Origin: Serinibacter arcticus
GTDB taxonomy: Bacteria > Actinomycetota > Actinomycetes > Actinomycetales > Beutenbergiaceae
Direction of reading: 5' to 3'
DNA: 64,000 nucleotides
NCBI RefSeq assembly: GCF_003121705.1
Contig: NZ_PYHR01000002.1
Coordinates: 1,488,001-1,552,000 of the forward strand
The position numbers and the translations under genes were made by a program. Positions 35,567 to 44,813 of this stretch are shown here, in pieces; positions within the stretch are counted from its first letter, which is position 1; every line of letters starts with the position of its first letter. The notes under the pieces were generated by a model. The model did no database searches, was not told the DNA's origin, and saw only the letters and a program-made list of their open reading frames with translations.

Positions 35567-37373
35567 TCTCGTTCCTCACGTCTGCTCCTTCGATCCGTCC
35601 GAACCACGTCACGGGGGCGAGGCCGGTCTCGCCGCCGGCGGCTGCCGAGGTGTGGGCCTGGGGGTAGCCGGCCTGGGCGTGCCGCAGCACGCCGAGCCCG
35701 CTGTCGCCGTCGAGCGACCGCACGAGCCTGCCGGCGGTGGCCGGGTCGCCGTCGGCCACGATCGAGACGCCCGCCGACTGCATCCAGCCGGCGTAGCCGC
35801 CACCTCCGGAGTGGATCGCGACGAGGTCGGCGCCGGTGGCGGCCAGCACCATCGCGTCCAGCAGCGGCCAGTCGGTCACGCCGTCGGAACCGTCGCGCAT
35901 GCCCTCGGTGCCGATCCGCGGGTGCGTCATCGAGGCGGCGTCGAGGTGGTCGCGCGAGAACAGCACCGGGGCGCTGAGCTCGCCGGCGGCCACGAGCTCG
36001 TTGACCCGGACCGCGATCGCCGACCGCTCCCCGAGCCCGAGCCAGCACGAGCGGGCCGGCAGGCCCTGCTCGGGCACGTGCTCGCGGGCGAGGGCGATCC
36101 ACTCGGCGATCTCCGGTCGCGCGGGGAACATCGCCGCGACCTCGGCGTCGATCCGGTCGAGGTCGCGCGCGTCCCCCGACAGGGCCACCCAGCGGAACGG
36201 CCCGATCCCGCGCGCGAACAGCGGTCGGAGGTAGCCCTCCATGAAGCCGGGCACGGTGAGGATGCGGGCCTCGGCGGCTGCCCGTGCCTCGGCGGTGAGG
36301 TGGACGCCGTCGTCGAGCGCGTCGATCGCCTGGACGCGAAGGTTGTTGCCGTTCTCGAACACGATGCTGCCGCGTTCGGCGAAGGTCAGCATCGCCTCCA
36401 CCTGGCGTGCGATCGACGCCCGGGCGTCCCGCTCCACGCGCTGCGGGTCGGCCTCGCGCGCGGCCGCCCACCCCTCGAGGGCGTAGCCGGCGGGGAGGTA
36501 GCCGAAGCGGACGTCGTGCGCGGCCGTCTGGTCGGTCACGACGTCGGGCACCAGCCCCCGCTCGAGCACCGCCTCGAACACCTCCACGGCGTTGCCGAGC
36601 AGCCCGACGGCGATGACGTCGCCGGCCTCGAGCGCCGTCGTCAGGGCCGCGAGCGCCTCGTCGAGGTCGGCGCCGACGACGTCGAGCCCGCCCGCTGCCA
36701 CCAGGCGGTCGATCTTCGCCCCGTCGACCTCGACCGTGAGCGAGGAGAGGCCCAGCATCGCGGCGCTGATCGGCTGCGAGGACCCCATCCCGCCCATGCC
36801 GGCCGTGAGCACGAACCGGCCGCGCAGGTGCTCGCGCTCGCGGCCGCCGAAGTGGCGGGCGGCGACGGCGCCGAGCAGCTCGTAGGTACCGGCGAGCACG
36901 CCCTGGCGACCGATGTACTGCCAGGCCGCGGCGGTCAGGCCGCCCCAGATCGTCTGGCCGCTGGCGTAGCGCTCGTAGAAGCGGTCCGCGGTCGCCCAGT
37001 TGCCGACCGTGTTGTTGACGGCCGAGAGGACGAGGGGGGCGCCGTCGCCGGTCGGCAGGGTGCCGACGGGGAGGCCTGACTGCAGGATCAGGGTGTCGTT
37101 CGTGTCGAGCTCGAGCAGCGCCGTCGCGATCCGGGAGGCGGCGTCCCAGTCGCGCGCGGCCTTGCCGAGCGAGGCGTAGACGACGAGCGCGGCGGGGTTC
37201 TCCCCCACCTCGAGGACGTTCTCGAACATCCGCAGCAGCCCCTCGGCGCGCCAGGACCGCGCCCGCAGAGCGGTGCCGCGGTGGGCGCGCAGGGGCTCGG
37301 CGCCGCGGGCGAGCAGAGGGCTCGAGGGCGCGGGTGACCCGGCCGACCCGGCCGACCCGATCGACTCAGACAT
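35559..37373 (-). CDS. Urocanase-family protein, predicted thiourocanate hydratase
   Basis: A 604-residue member of the urocanase family, about 50 residues longer than usual HutU because of an N-terminal extension. NAD-binding and core elements are present: SGQTIWGGLTAAAW (~138-151), VLTAGMGGMGSSQPIS (~188-203), VTDQTAAHD, VALSGDARDLDRID, ARSCWLGLGER with a Cys at 443 where urocanases have a conserved Cys. Two segments depart from urocanase: RDHLDAASMTHP instead of RDHLDxGSVASP, and HSGGGGYAGWMQSAG instead of HHGGGVGMGFSQHxG. These differences and the neighbours favour thiourocanate as substrate. Start ATG 37373 follows GGAGGGGGG and overlaps the regulator's stop by 3-8 bases. Confidence 0.85.
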   Translation of the reverse strand: MSESIGSAGSAGSPAPSSPLLARGAEPLRAHRGTALRARSWRAEGLLRMFENVLEVGENPAALVVYASLGKAARDWDAASRIATALLELDTNDTLILQSGLPVGTLPTGDGAPLVLSAVNNTVGNWATADRFYERYASGQTIWGGLTAAAWQYIGRQGVLAGTYELLGAVAARHFGGREREHLRGRFVLTAGMGGMGSSQPISAAMLGLSSLTVEVDGAKIDRLVAAGGLDVVGADLDEALAALTTALEAGDVIAVGLLGNAVEVFEAVLERGLVPDVVTDQTAAHDVRFGYLPAGYALEGWAAAREADPQRVERDARASIARQVEAMLTFAERGSIVFENGNNLRVQAIDALDDGVHLTAEARAAAEARILTVPGFMEGYLRPLFARGIGPFRWVALSGDARDLDRIDAEVAAMFPARPEIAEWIALAREHVPEQGLPARSCWLGLGERSAIAVRVNELVAAGELSAPVLFSRDHLDAASMTHPRIGTEGMRDGSDGVTDWPLLDAMVLAATGADLVAIHSGGGGYAGWMQSAGVSIVADGDPATAGRLVRSLDGDSGLGVLRHAQAGYPQAHTSAAAGGETGLAPVTWFGRIEGADVRNENA

Positions 37374-38163
37374 AGATCCCCCCTCCGGATCCCCAGGCGT
37401 TCTCGGCCTCCGGCCGCGCCAGGAGACCCTCCATCTCCTCCCGCGCCGACCGGAGCCGGGGCAGGAGGCGCTCGAGGTCCGTCACCGAGACCGCGTCGCC
37501 GACCAGGGAGAGCGCGCACACGCAATCGCCGCCGGCGAGGACGCCGATCCCGAGTGCGCCCATGCCCGGCGTGATCTCCCCATGGGACAAGGCATAGCCC
37601 CGGCTCCGGATGAGCGGCAAGTCGCGCCGGATCGTCTCAGCATCTGGCGTGGCGGCCGTGAACCGGCGCATCGGGCCGACCAGGACGGCCTGCAGCACCT
37701 CGGCCGGCGCGTGCGCGAGCAGCGGACCCACGGACGCCCCGGCGTAGAGCGGGTGGACGCGGCCGCGGCTGAGGTGGATGCGGTGGGCGGGGTGGGCGAT
37801 CGCGCTCTCCAGGCAGACCGCGACGGTGTGCACCCGTACGGTCACGAGCGCGGTGAGCCCGGTGTCGCGCCGGAGCGAGCGCAGGACGCCGGCGGCGAGG
37901 TCGACCAGGTGCGCCGAGGCTCCGGTCCGCGCCGCCAGCAGCTCGCTCGGCATCACCCGACCGTCGACCCGGATGACGTAGCCCGAGTCCACCAGCGTCG
38001 TGACGTAGCGGTAGACGGTTGACGTGGGCACGTCGAGGGCGCGCGCGACGTCGCTCACGGGCACCGAGCCCACGGACTGGATGTGGGCGAGGATCCGCAG
38101 CCCCTGCTGCAACGAGGACAGCTGCCCCACGACGGCGGCGGGCCGGCTCCCGAGGACGGTCAC
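37366..38163 (-). CDS. IclR-family regulator of the ergothioneine operon
   Basis: A 265-residue IclR-type regulator. The N-terminal winged helix-turn-helix spans residues ~15-75, with GLRILAHIQSVG and ALDVPTSTVYRYVTTLVDSGYV. The C-terminal effector domain has RIHLSRGRVHPLYAGASVGPLL and GYALSHGEITPGMGALGIGV, the usual IclR ligand-pocket region. The GTG start overlaps the hydantoinase stop. Being the second gene of the operon, it is likely autoregulated and controls the whole set, probably through the palindrome at 39581-39601, with a pathway intermediate as ligand. The ligand is inference. Confidence 0.88.
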   Translation of the reverse strand: MTVLGSRPAAVVGQLSSLQQGLRILAHIQSVGSVPVSDVARALDVPTSTVYRYVTTLVDSGYVIRVDGRVMPSELLAARTGASAHLVDLAAGVLRSLRRDTGLTALVTVRVHTVAVCLESAIAHPAHRIHLSRGRVHPLYAGASVGPLLAHAPAEVLQAVLVGPMRRFTAATPDAETIRRDLPLIRSRGYALSHGEITPGMGALGIGVLAGGDCVCALSLVGDAVSVTDLERLLPRLRSAREEMEGLLARPEAENAWGSGGGIYV

Positions 38164-39562
38164 AGGACCGTCCCCCGCCCGGCCGCGGCGGTGACGCCCG
38201 CCGTCGTGCTCCAGACGAGCTCGCCGCGCGCGAGCGTGTGCGTGATGCGGCCTCCCGGGCGCAGGCCGTCGTAGGGCGACCAGCCGGCGTTGGAGTGCAG
38301 GCGCGTCTCGTCGATGGCCACGTCGGGGTCCGGGGTGAAGACGGCGATGTCGGCGTCCTTGCCCACCTCCAGCGAGCCCTTGCGCCTCTCGAGGCCGTAG
38401 CGGCGGGCGGGGGCGACCGTCAGGGCCTCGAGCGCGCGGGTGAAGACGTCGAGGCCCCGGGCCAGCGCCTGGCCGAGCGTGACGGCGGCGATCGTCTCGA
38501 CCCCGGGGGCGCCGGAGTGGTTGTCGAAGATCCGCCTCTGGTCCTTGAGAGCGGCGGGCCACGGGGCGTGGTCGCTGGAGATGACGGGCACGTCGCCGGC
38601 GGCGATGCGGGCCCACAGCCCCTCGCGGTCGGCGCCCTCGCGCAGCGGCGGGTTGATCTTCAGCCGGCCGCGCCGCGTCTCGAGGTCGGCGCTGGTGAAG
38701 GTGAGGTAGTGCGGGCAGGTCTCGAACGTGAGGTCGGCGCCCTGACCGCGGTACCAGAGCGCGAGGTCGACGCTGCGCGGGAGCGAGAGGTGGCACAGGT
38801 GCAGCGCGGCGCCCGTGGTGGCGGCGATCTCCATCGCCGTCAGCACGCCCAGCGTCTCGGCGACCGGCGGGCGCGAGCGGGTGTGGGCCTGGACGTCGGT
38901 GGCGTCGGCCTCCTCCGCCAGGAGGGCCTTGACGACCTCGTTGTTCTCCACGTGCGCGCACAGCGTGCGGCCGGTGTCGCCGACGGCGGCCATCACGTTG
39001 ATGAGGTCGCGGTCGTCGATGCGCGGGAAGCGGAACGGGTCGGTGTCGAACAGGCTCACCTTGAAGCCGCACACCCCGGCCTGCGCCAGCTCCGCCGCCC
39101 GCCGCCAACCGCCGCGGGGCTCGATCGTGCCGAGCAGCGCGACATCGACGTGCGCCTCGTCGTTCGCGAGCTCCTGCTTGGCGCGCAGCCGACCGACGTC
39201 GTTGATGGGACCCGTGGCGTCGAACGGCATCTCCACGATGGTGGTGACCCCGCCGGCGGCGGCGCTGCGCGTCGCGGCGGCAATGCCCTCGTGGCCGTGG
39301 CTGAGCGAGTGGACGTGGGCGTCCACGATGCCGGGGAGGACGTAGGCCGGCCCGACGTCGAGGCGGCTGGCCCCCGAGCGGTCCTCGCCCGAGGTGGTGG
39401 TCACGCGGGCGATCCGCTCGCCGTCGACCCAGACCTCACCGCGCTGCCAGGTGCCGTCGATCAGCAGCGTGCCCGCGACGACGAGGGTCGGGGTGGCGGT
39501 GGCGCTCTCGTCCGGGCGCGCCGGTGGGGTGCGTGCGTCATGTCGCTAGTAGGTCCGACCAT
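38160..39562 (-). CDS. Hydantoinase/dihydropyrimidinase-family hydrolase, predicted hydantoin-5-propionate hydrolase (apparent frameshift at N-terminus)
   Basis: A cyclic amidohydrolase with the binuclear metal site visible: LPGIVDAHVHSLSHG (HxH), GFKVSLFDTD (lysine likely carboxylated), CAHVENNEV, LHLCHLSLP and SSDHAPWP. The first gene of the operon. It would open hydantoin-5-propionate to N-carbamoyl-L-glutamate. The upstream sequence TLVVAGTLLIDGTWQRGEVW continues the fold but its frame meets a TAG with no start codon. One extra base in the four-base run 39526-39529 joins it to the ATG at 39562, which has an excellent GGAGGGGG site. Without that, the only start is an internal GTG at 39404. 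Allantoinase or dihydropyrimidinase activity cannot be excluded. Confidence 0.8.
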
Positions 39563-39580
39563 GCCGACCCCCTCCAAGGC

Positions 39581-39601
39581 GATTCCCGTGGATCGGGAAT
39601 C
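39581..39601. promoter_or_regulatory. Candidate IclR operator of the ergothioneine operon
   Basis: A perfect palindrome GATTCCCG-N5-CGGGAATC. It lies 19 bases upstream of the hydantoinase ATG and begins just after the predicted -10 box (39603-39608), so it covers the expected transcription start. A bound repressor here would block initiation. The IclR gene is the second gene of the operon. The pairing of protein and site is inference. Confidence 0.6.
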
Positions 39602-39602
39602 G

Positions 39603-39631
39603 AGACTACGGGAGGTTTCGCCGCCGTCACA
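39603..39631 (-). promoter_or_regulatory. Candidate promoter of the ergothioneine operon
   Basis: On the minus strand TGTGAC (39626-39631) and TAGTCT (39603-39608) are separated by 17 bases. The -10 fits TANNNT; the -35 is moderate. The only intergenic space of the ten-gene operon large enough for its promoter is here. Confidence 0.5.
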
Positions 39632-39663
39632 GGGTGGCGTCGGCGGCGATTCCGACGGCCGCG

Positions 39664-39703
39664 TTTGTCGCACGTGTAGTGTTGCTACAACGCCTACGAC
39701 AAA
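39664..39703. promoter_or_regulatory. Candidate GntR operator upstream of the membrane protein-GntR pair
   Basis: Two nested inverted repeats: an outer TTTGTCG (39664-39670) / CGACAAA (39697-39703), and an inner near-palindrome GTGTAG-TGTTG-CTACAAC (39674-39691). The inner site resembles the GTGTA/TACAC-type operators used by YtrA-like GntR regulators. It lies 22 bases before the start of the two-gene operon encoding such a regulator, so autoregulation is likely. Confidence 0.5.
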
Positions 39704-39713
39704 GGAGTGACCG

Positions 39714-40592
39714 ATGGAGTGGTGGTTCTGGACGCTGTACGGGCTCGGGCTGTGCCTGATCCGCCTGACGCGGCTGCGGGAGAACGCCCTGCGGACCGAC
39801 ACCCTGCTGCTGTCCCACGCCTGGCGACTGCCACTGAGCTGGACGGCCCACCGCGACGCGACGAGCCACCTCCGCAACCGCGTGGTGGGTGAGGTCGTGG
39901 GCGCCGCCGCGGGTCTGGCCGTGGGAACCGCGGTCGCGGTCGGCGCGGACGGCCTCCTCCAGGCCGCACCCGTCTTCGGATTCGGGATCGGCGGCACCGC
40001 GGGCAGCGCCGTGACCGGCGTCTCCAGGCTGCCCCGGCGGGACGCCGGTGTCCGGTCGACCCATGCCCGCCACGTCGTTCTGCGCGACTACGTGCCGCCG
40101 TGGCTGATCGCCGGGGTGTGGTTCTCCGCCGCCGCCGCCATCGTCGCCAGCCTCCTCGCGCTGCCCGACGGGGACGGAGCGGGCGGGGCGGGCAGGGTCG
40201 GGGTCCTCGTCCTGGTCGCCCTGACCGCGCTGTCGTCGGTCGGGTTCCAGCTCGTCGGGCGGCGGGCCGTGCGAGCCCCGAGCGCGGCGCGCACCGATCT
40301 GGAGCTCGCGTGGCAGGACGGCCTGCGGTCCCGCGCCGCCATCGACTCGGCCACGCTGTCACTGGGTATCTCGCTCACGACCCTCCTGGTCGCCTTCGCA
40401 CCCCTCTTCCCCTGGCACCGGGACCTCGTCCTCTACCTGGCGGTGTTCGTCGCCCTCGGGGCCGCCTGCCTCGCGTACTGGGCGGCACGTCCCGCCCGCA
40501 CCTTCCGCAGGCGTCTGTGGGACGACCGGGTCTTCGAGCTCGAGCCCGCGGACCTGGTCGAGACCCCCGTCCGCACCGGCGACCGCGCGTGA
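39714..40592 (+). CDS. Membrane protein paired with a GntR regulator
   Basis: A 292-residue protein with hydrophobic stretches near residues 5-18, 62-80, 125-150, 160-175, 215-235 and 240-258. I do not recognise a named family. The start ATG 39714 follows AAAGGAG. It overlaps the GntR gene by GTGA, and small GntR regulators of the YtrA type are usually encoded with membrane or ABC transport proteins they control. Its function is probably envelope related; nothing in the sequence says more. Confidence 0.72.
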   Translation: MEWWFWTLYGLGLCLIRLTRLRENALRTDTLLLSHAWRLPLSWTAHRDATSHLRNRVVGEVVGAAAGLAVGTAVAVGADGLLQAAPVFGFGIGGTAGSAVTGVSRLPRRDAGVRSTHARHVVLRDYVPPWLIAGVWFSAAAAIVASLLALPDGDGAGGAGRVGVLVLVALTALSSVGFQLVGRRAVRAPSAARTDLELAWQDGLRSRAAIDSATLSLGISLTTLLVAFAPLFPWHRDLVLYLAVFVALGAACLAYWAARPARTFRRRLWDDRVFELEPADLVETPVRTGDRA

Positions 40593-40954
40593 CCGCCTCG
40601 ATTCGGCTCGACCCGGGTTCCGCCGTCGCCCCTTACGAGCAGATCCGGAGCCAGTACGCCGCGGCGATCGACGTCGGTGCGCTCACCCCCGGCACCCGGC
40701 TGCCGACGGTCCGCCGCCTGGCCGAGGACCTGGGCCTCGCCGTCAACACCGTCGCCCGCGCCTACCGCGAGCTCGAGGCCGAGGGGCTGGTGGAGACGCG
40801 GGGGCGCGCCGGGACCGTCGTCGCGTCGCCGTCGACCGACGCCGCGCGGGCGGAGATCGCCGCCCACGCCGCCACCTACCTCGCGCACGCCCGTCGACTC
40901 GGCGTCACGCTCGACGAGGCGGTCACCGCGCTCCGCGAGGCCACCCGTCCCTGA
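40589..40954 (+). CDS. GntR-family regulator, YtrA subfamily
   Basis: A 121-residue regulator: a winged helix-turn-helix of the GntR type (PYEQIRSQYAAAIDVGALTPGTRLPTVRRL is the region; core LPTVRRLAEDLGLAVNTVAR, residues ~38-57) followed by only ~40 residues, LAHARRLGVTLDEAVTALRE, the short C-terminus typical of the YtrA subgroup. It lacks a ligand domain. GTG start overlaps the membrane protein stop. It probably represses its own operon at the palindromes in 39664-39703. Confidence 0.9.
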   Translation: MTASIRLDPGSAVAPYEQIRSQYAAAIDVGALTPGTRLPTVRRLAEDLGLAVNTVARAYRELEAEGLVETRGRAGTVVASPSTDAARAEIAAHAATYLAHARRLGVTLDEAVTALREATRP

Positions 40955-40980
40955 GAGCGCCCGACCCCACGCACACGCGA

Positions 40981-41026
40981 GAACGCCCCGCGCGGCTCCC
41001 TGCTCAGGGAGCCGCGCGGGGCGTTC
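40981..41026. terminator. Bidirectional terminator, gntR / guaB
   Basis: A 22-base perfect inverted repeat: 40981-41002 with 41005-41026; in practice a stem of about 21 pairs with a 4-base loop. It lies between converging gntR and guaB genes. Confidence 0.9.
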
Positions 41027-41035
41027 CGGCTGTGG

Positions 41036-42643
<1,608 letters not shown>

Positions 42644-42670
42644 TCAGGACGCTTGGCACCGCGTGGCACG

Positions 42671-43555
42671 TCAGGCCTCCGCGAGTCGCTCCGCGACCAT
42701 GTCGGCGGCCTCGGGCAACGCCGCCGCGAGCGTGCGCACGCGGTGCGCCAGCGGCACCTCGGGCGCGTGCGGGCCGACGAGCAGCAGCCCGTGGAACGTG
42801 GTGCCGTGGCGCGGGACGGGCTCGAGCCGGTCCTGGTCGAGGTGCAGCTCGATGACGAGGGCGACGCCGTCGCGGCAGCGCCCGTGCCGCTCCGCCTCCT
42901 CGGGGTCGTCGCGCACGACGCGGGCGCGGAGCCCGAGCTCGTGGAGCGACCCGGCGAGGACGTGCGCGGCGACGACGCTCTCCCGCGGGGCGGCGACCAG
43001 GACGAGGTCGGGGCGAGTCGACGGGGCGAGGGGCGCGGCGGTCCGCTCGCGGACCACGCCGAGGAACGCCGCCGCGAGCGCCGCCTCCGGGTCGTGACCG
43101 GGGACGTCGGAGCGCGGTGTCTCGGCGAGCAGCGCGAGCGCCGGGACGAGCCGACCGCTGTAGGTCTCGATGAGGCCGACCTTGACCACCGACGCCCGCA
43201 GGGCGCGCACGAGGCGCTCGTGCCCGGAGTCGACGGCGGCCGCAGCCAGGGTGAGCGGGTCGAGGTCCTCACCGACGGCGTCGGCGGCCGGGGCCGAACG
43301 GATCGCCATCCGGGCGGCGTCGGCCAGGGCAACACCGCGCTGCGTCAGCGCCCTCATGGTCTCCAGCCGCGCGAGGTCGTCGGGCGAGTAGCGCCGATGG
43401 CTTCCCGCCTGGCGCTGCGTGGGGCCGAGTCCGTAGCGGCGGTCCCAGGTGCGTAGGGTCGACGCGGCCACCCCCAACCTGGCAGCGACGGCCGCAACGG
43501 TCAGGTGGCCGTCCGTCTCCTGGACCGGTGTCGTGGCATCGTCCGAACTGCTCAA
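42671..43555 (-). CDS. MerR-type regulator with degenerate B12-binding-like C-terminus
   Basis: A ~294-residue regulator. The MerR helix-turn-helix is VAAVAARLGVAASTLRTWDRRYGLGP followed by SHRRYSPDDLARLETM (core LGVAASTLRTWDRRYGLGP, ~residues 25-43). The C-terminal ~100 residues, PDLVLVAAPRESVVAAHVL and HELGLRARVV, resemble the B12-binding fold of LitR/CarH proteins, but the cobalamin-coordinating DxHxxG motif is absent. The start is uncertain: codon use becomes untypical upstream of ~43530, so I give the TTG at 43555; an ATG at 43624 is also in frame. Target genes are unknown. Confidence 0.75.
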   Translation of the reverse strand: MSSSDDATTPVQETDGHLTVAAVAARLGVAASTLRTWDRRYGLGPTQRQAGSHRRYSPDDLARLETMRALTQRGVALADAARMAIRSAPAADAVGEDLDPLTLAAAAVDSGHERLVRALRASVVKVGLIETYSGRLVPALALLAETPRSDVPGHDPEAALAAAFLGVVRERTAAPLAPSTRPDLVLVAAPRESVVAAHVLAGSLHELGLRARVVRDDPEEAERHGRCRDGVALVIELHLDQDRLEPVPRHGTTFHGLLLVGPHAPEVPLAHRVRTLAAALPEAADMVAERLAEA

Positions 43556-43887
43556 AGCTCCCCCAAGCTGAACCGAGTGATCACGCTGCGCCCGAGTGTG
43601 ACACCCCGATCCCCCGACGTGCATGTTGGGATCGTTCCCACCCGCGGCGTGTCAACGATTCGACGACGCGCCGTCGGGGGCGACACGCCGCGATTCCACT
43701 ACCCCCGACCCGCTTCCCCCACGCCACGCACTGGCGTCAAACCGCCCCCGGACGACAACAACCGGCGTCCACGCCCCCCGCGAGACTCCAAGGAACCGCG
43801 CCAGGGGACGAACGTGTCTTGAATCGGTTGTGAATCGCTTGTACTGTGACCGGCGTTACCACGGAGCAGCAGCAGAGGGGGCCCACG
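43556..43887. other. Divergent regulatory region, merR-type gene / whiB
   Basis: About 330 bases of lower-GC DNA without a convincing gene. It holds a short inverted repeat TTGGGATCGTTCCCA-like (TGGGA-TCG-TTCCCA, about 43625-43638) next to the merR-type start, and the whiB promoter (43819-43847) with its 5' leader. Confidence 0.5.
43819..43847 (+). promoter_or_regulatory. Candidate promoter of whiB
   Basis: TTGAAT (43819-43824) and TACTGT (43842-43847) with a 17-base spacer form a good SigA-type promoter. The predicted start near 43854 gives a leader of about 34 bases before the whiB ATG. The motif GAATCG occurs twice in the spacer region, 12 bases apart. Confidence 0.6.
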
Positions 43888-44178
43888 ATGGCCGAGCTTT
43901 CACGACTTCCCGGGCCGGTCATGGATCACTGGGAGTGGCAGTACAAGGGCGCGTGCCGCGAGGTCGAGCCCGCCACGTTCTTCCACCCCGAGGGCGAGCG
44001 CGGTTCCGCCCGCCGTCGTCGCGACGAGGCCGCCAAGGCCGTCTGCGGCGCCTGCCCCGTGCTGCAGCAGTGCCGCGACCACGCGCTCGCGGTGAAGGAG
44101 CCCTACGGCGTCTGGGGCGGCCTCTCCGAGGACGAGCGCAGCGCCATCCTCAACCCCGCGCTGCGCCGCGCCGGCTGA
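43888..44178 (+). CDS. WhiB3/WhiD-type transcription factor
   Basis: A 96-residue Wbl protein with an iron-sulfur cluster site: Cys in YKGACREVEP (~26), then AVCGACPVLQQC giving the CxxC and a fourth Cys (~56-65), followed by the turn YGVWGGLSEDER. The spacing and the LPGPVMDHWEWQ and [17 protein letters not shown] segments match WhiB3/WhiD rather than WhiB1 or WhiB2. Wbl proteins sense redox or NO and control development or redox metabolism, usually with the primary sigma factor. I chose ATG 43888 because AGAGGGGG lies upstream; a GTG at 43846 is less likely. Confidence 0.92.
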   Translation: MAELSRLPGPVMDHWEWQYKGACREVEPATFFHPEGERGSARRRRDEAAKAVCGACPVLQQCRDHALAVKEPYGVWGGLSEDERSAILNPALRRAG

Positions 44179-44286
44179 CCCCTCCCGCCGCCACCGCTCC
44201 GCACCACCGCGTCGCGCCCCGCGCCGCGCCCACGATCTGGTCGGCATCGCCCCCTTCGACTCCGACCGGGACACCTCCGGGTGTCG

Positions 44287-44329
44287 ACGACGAGGCCCCA
44301 GGCGGATCATCCGCCTGGGGCCTCGTCGT
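44287..44329. terminator. Bidirectional terminator, whiB / groES
   Basis: A perfect 19-base stem: 44287-44305 with 44311-44329, loop ATCAT. It lies between the converging whiB and groES genes, about 110 bases after whiB and 28 after groES. Confidence 0.9.
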
Positions 44330-44357
44330 TCCCGGCGAACCGGGGTACTGCTGGCTG

Positions 44358-44654
44358 CTACTTGGTGACGATCGCGAGCACGTCGCGGGCCGACAGGATC
44401 AGGTAGTCCTGGCCGGCGTACTTCACCTCGGTGCCGCCGTACTTGCTGTAGATGACGACGTCGCCCTCGGCGACGTCGACCGGGATCCGGTTGCCCGAGT
44501 CGTCGACCCGGCCGGGGCCGACGGAGACGACCTTGCCCTCCTGGGGCTTCTCCTTGGCGCTGTCCGGGAGAACCAGGCCGAAGGACGTGGTCTGCTCGGC
44601 CTCGAGCGTCTGAATGACGATCCGGTCCTCGAGCGGCTTGATGGAGACCGACAC
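44358..44654 (-). CDS. groES: Co-chaperonin GroES
   Basis: A 98-residue GroES (Cpn10). It begins with [20 protein letters not shown], the mobile loop region follows ([22 protein letters not shown] is the area; core [14 protein letters not shown]), and it ends in [11 protein letters not shown]. It caps the GroEL chamber during protein folding in the cytoplasm. No groEL gene is adjacent, so groES is monocistronic here. A CIRCE operator overlaps its promoter, indicating HrcA control and heat induction. Confidence 0.97.
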   Translation of the reverse strand: MSVSIKPLEDRIVIQTLEAEQTTSFGLVLPDSAKEKPQEGKVVSVGPGRVDDSGNRIPVDVAEGDVVIYSKYGGTEVKYAGQDYLILSARDVLAIVTK

Positions 44655-44784
44655 GTCGGACCTCCCCTTCCGTGAGTGAAAAGAACAGTGGTCTGGTCGT
44701 CCCGGGCTCGTCCGCCCGCCGTCGCGGGGGTCGGGCGGTCAGGTCCGGTACGACCGGTGCCGGGTCCAGCCCGGCTCCGCCACC

Positions 44785-44813
44785 ACTCTAGGAAGCCATT
44801 AGCACTCGGTCAA
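44785..44813 (-). promoter_or_regulatory. groES promoter
   Basis: On the minus strand TTGACC (44808-44813) and TAGAGT (44785-44790) are 17 bases apart, close to consensus. The -35 hexamer lies inside the CIRCE element, so HrcA binding would block RNA polymerase. Confidence 0.75.

Noticed and set aside
31669-39562. A histidine utilisation (hut) operon
   Set aside because: hutI and hutG/hutF are absent, the lyase lacks the MIO triad, and the DUF917, hydantoinase, carbamoyl hydrolase and betaine-type importer do not belong to histidine degradation but fit ergothioneine degradation.
27810-39562. A mobile island with integrase or transposase
   Set aside because: No recombinase, tRNA target, terminal inverted repeats or IS fragments are visible at either side; only the 73-bp-period duplication marks the right-hand end of the operon's transcript.
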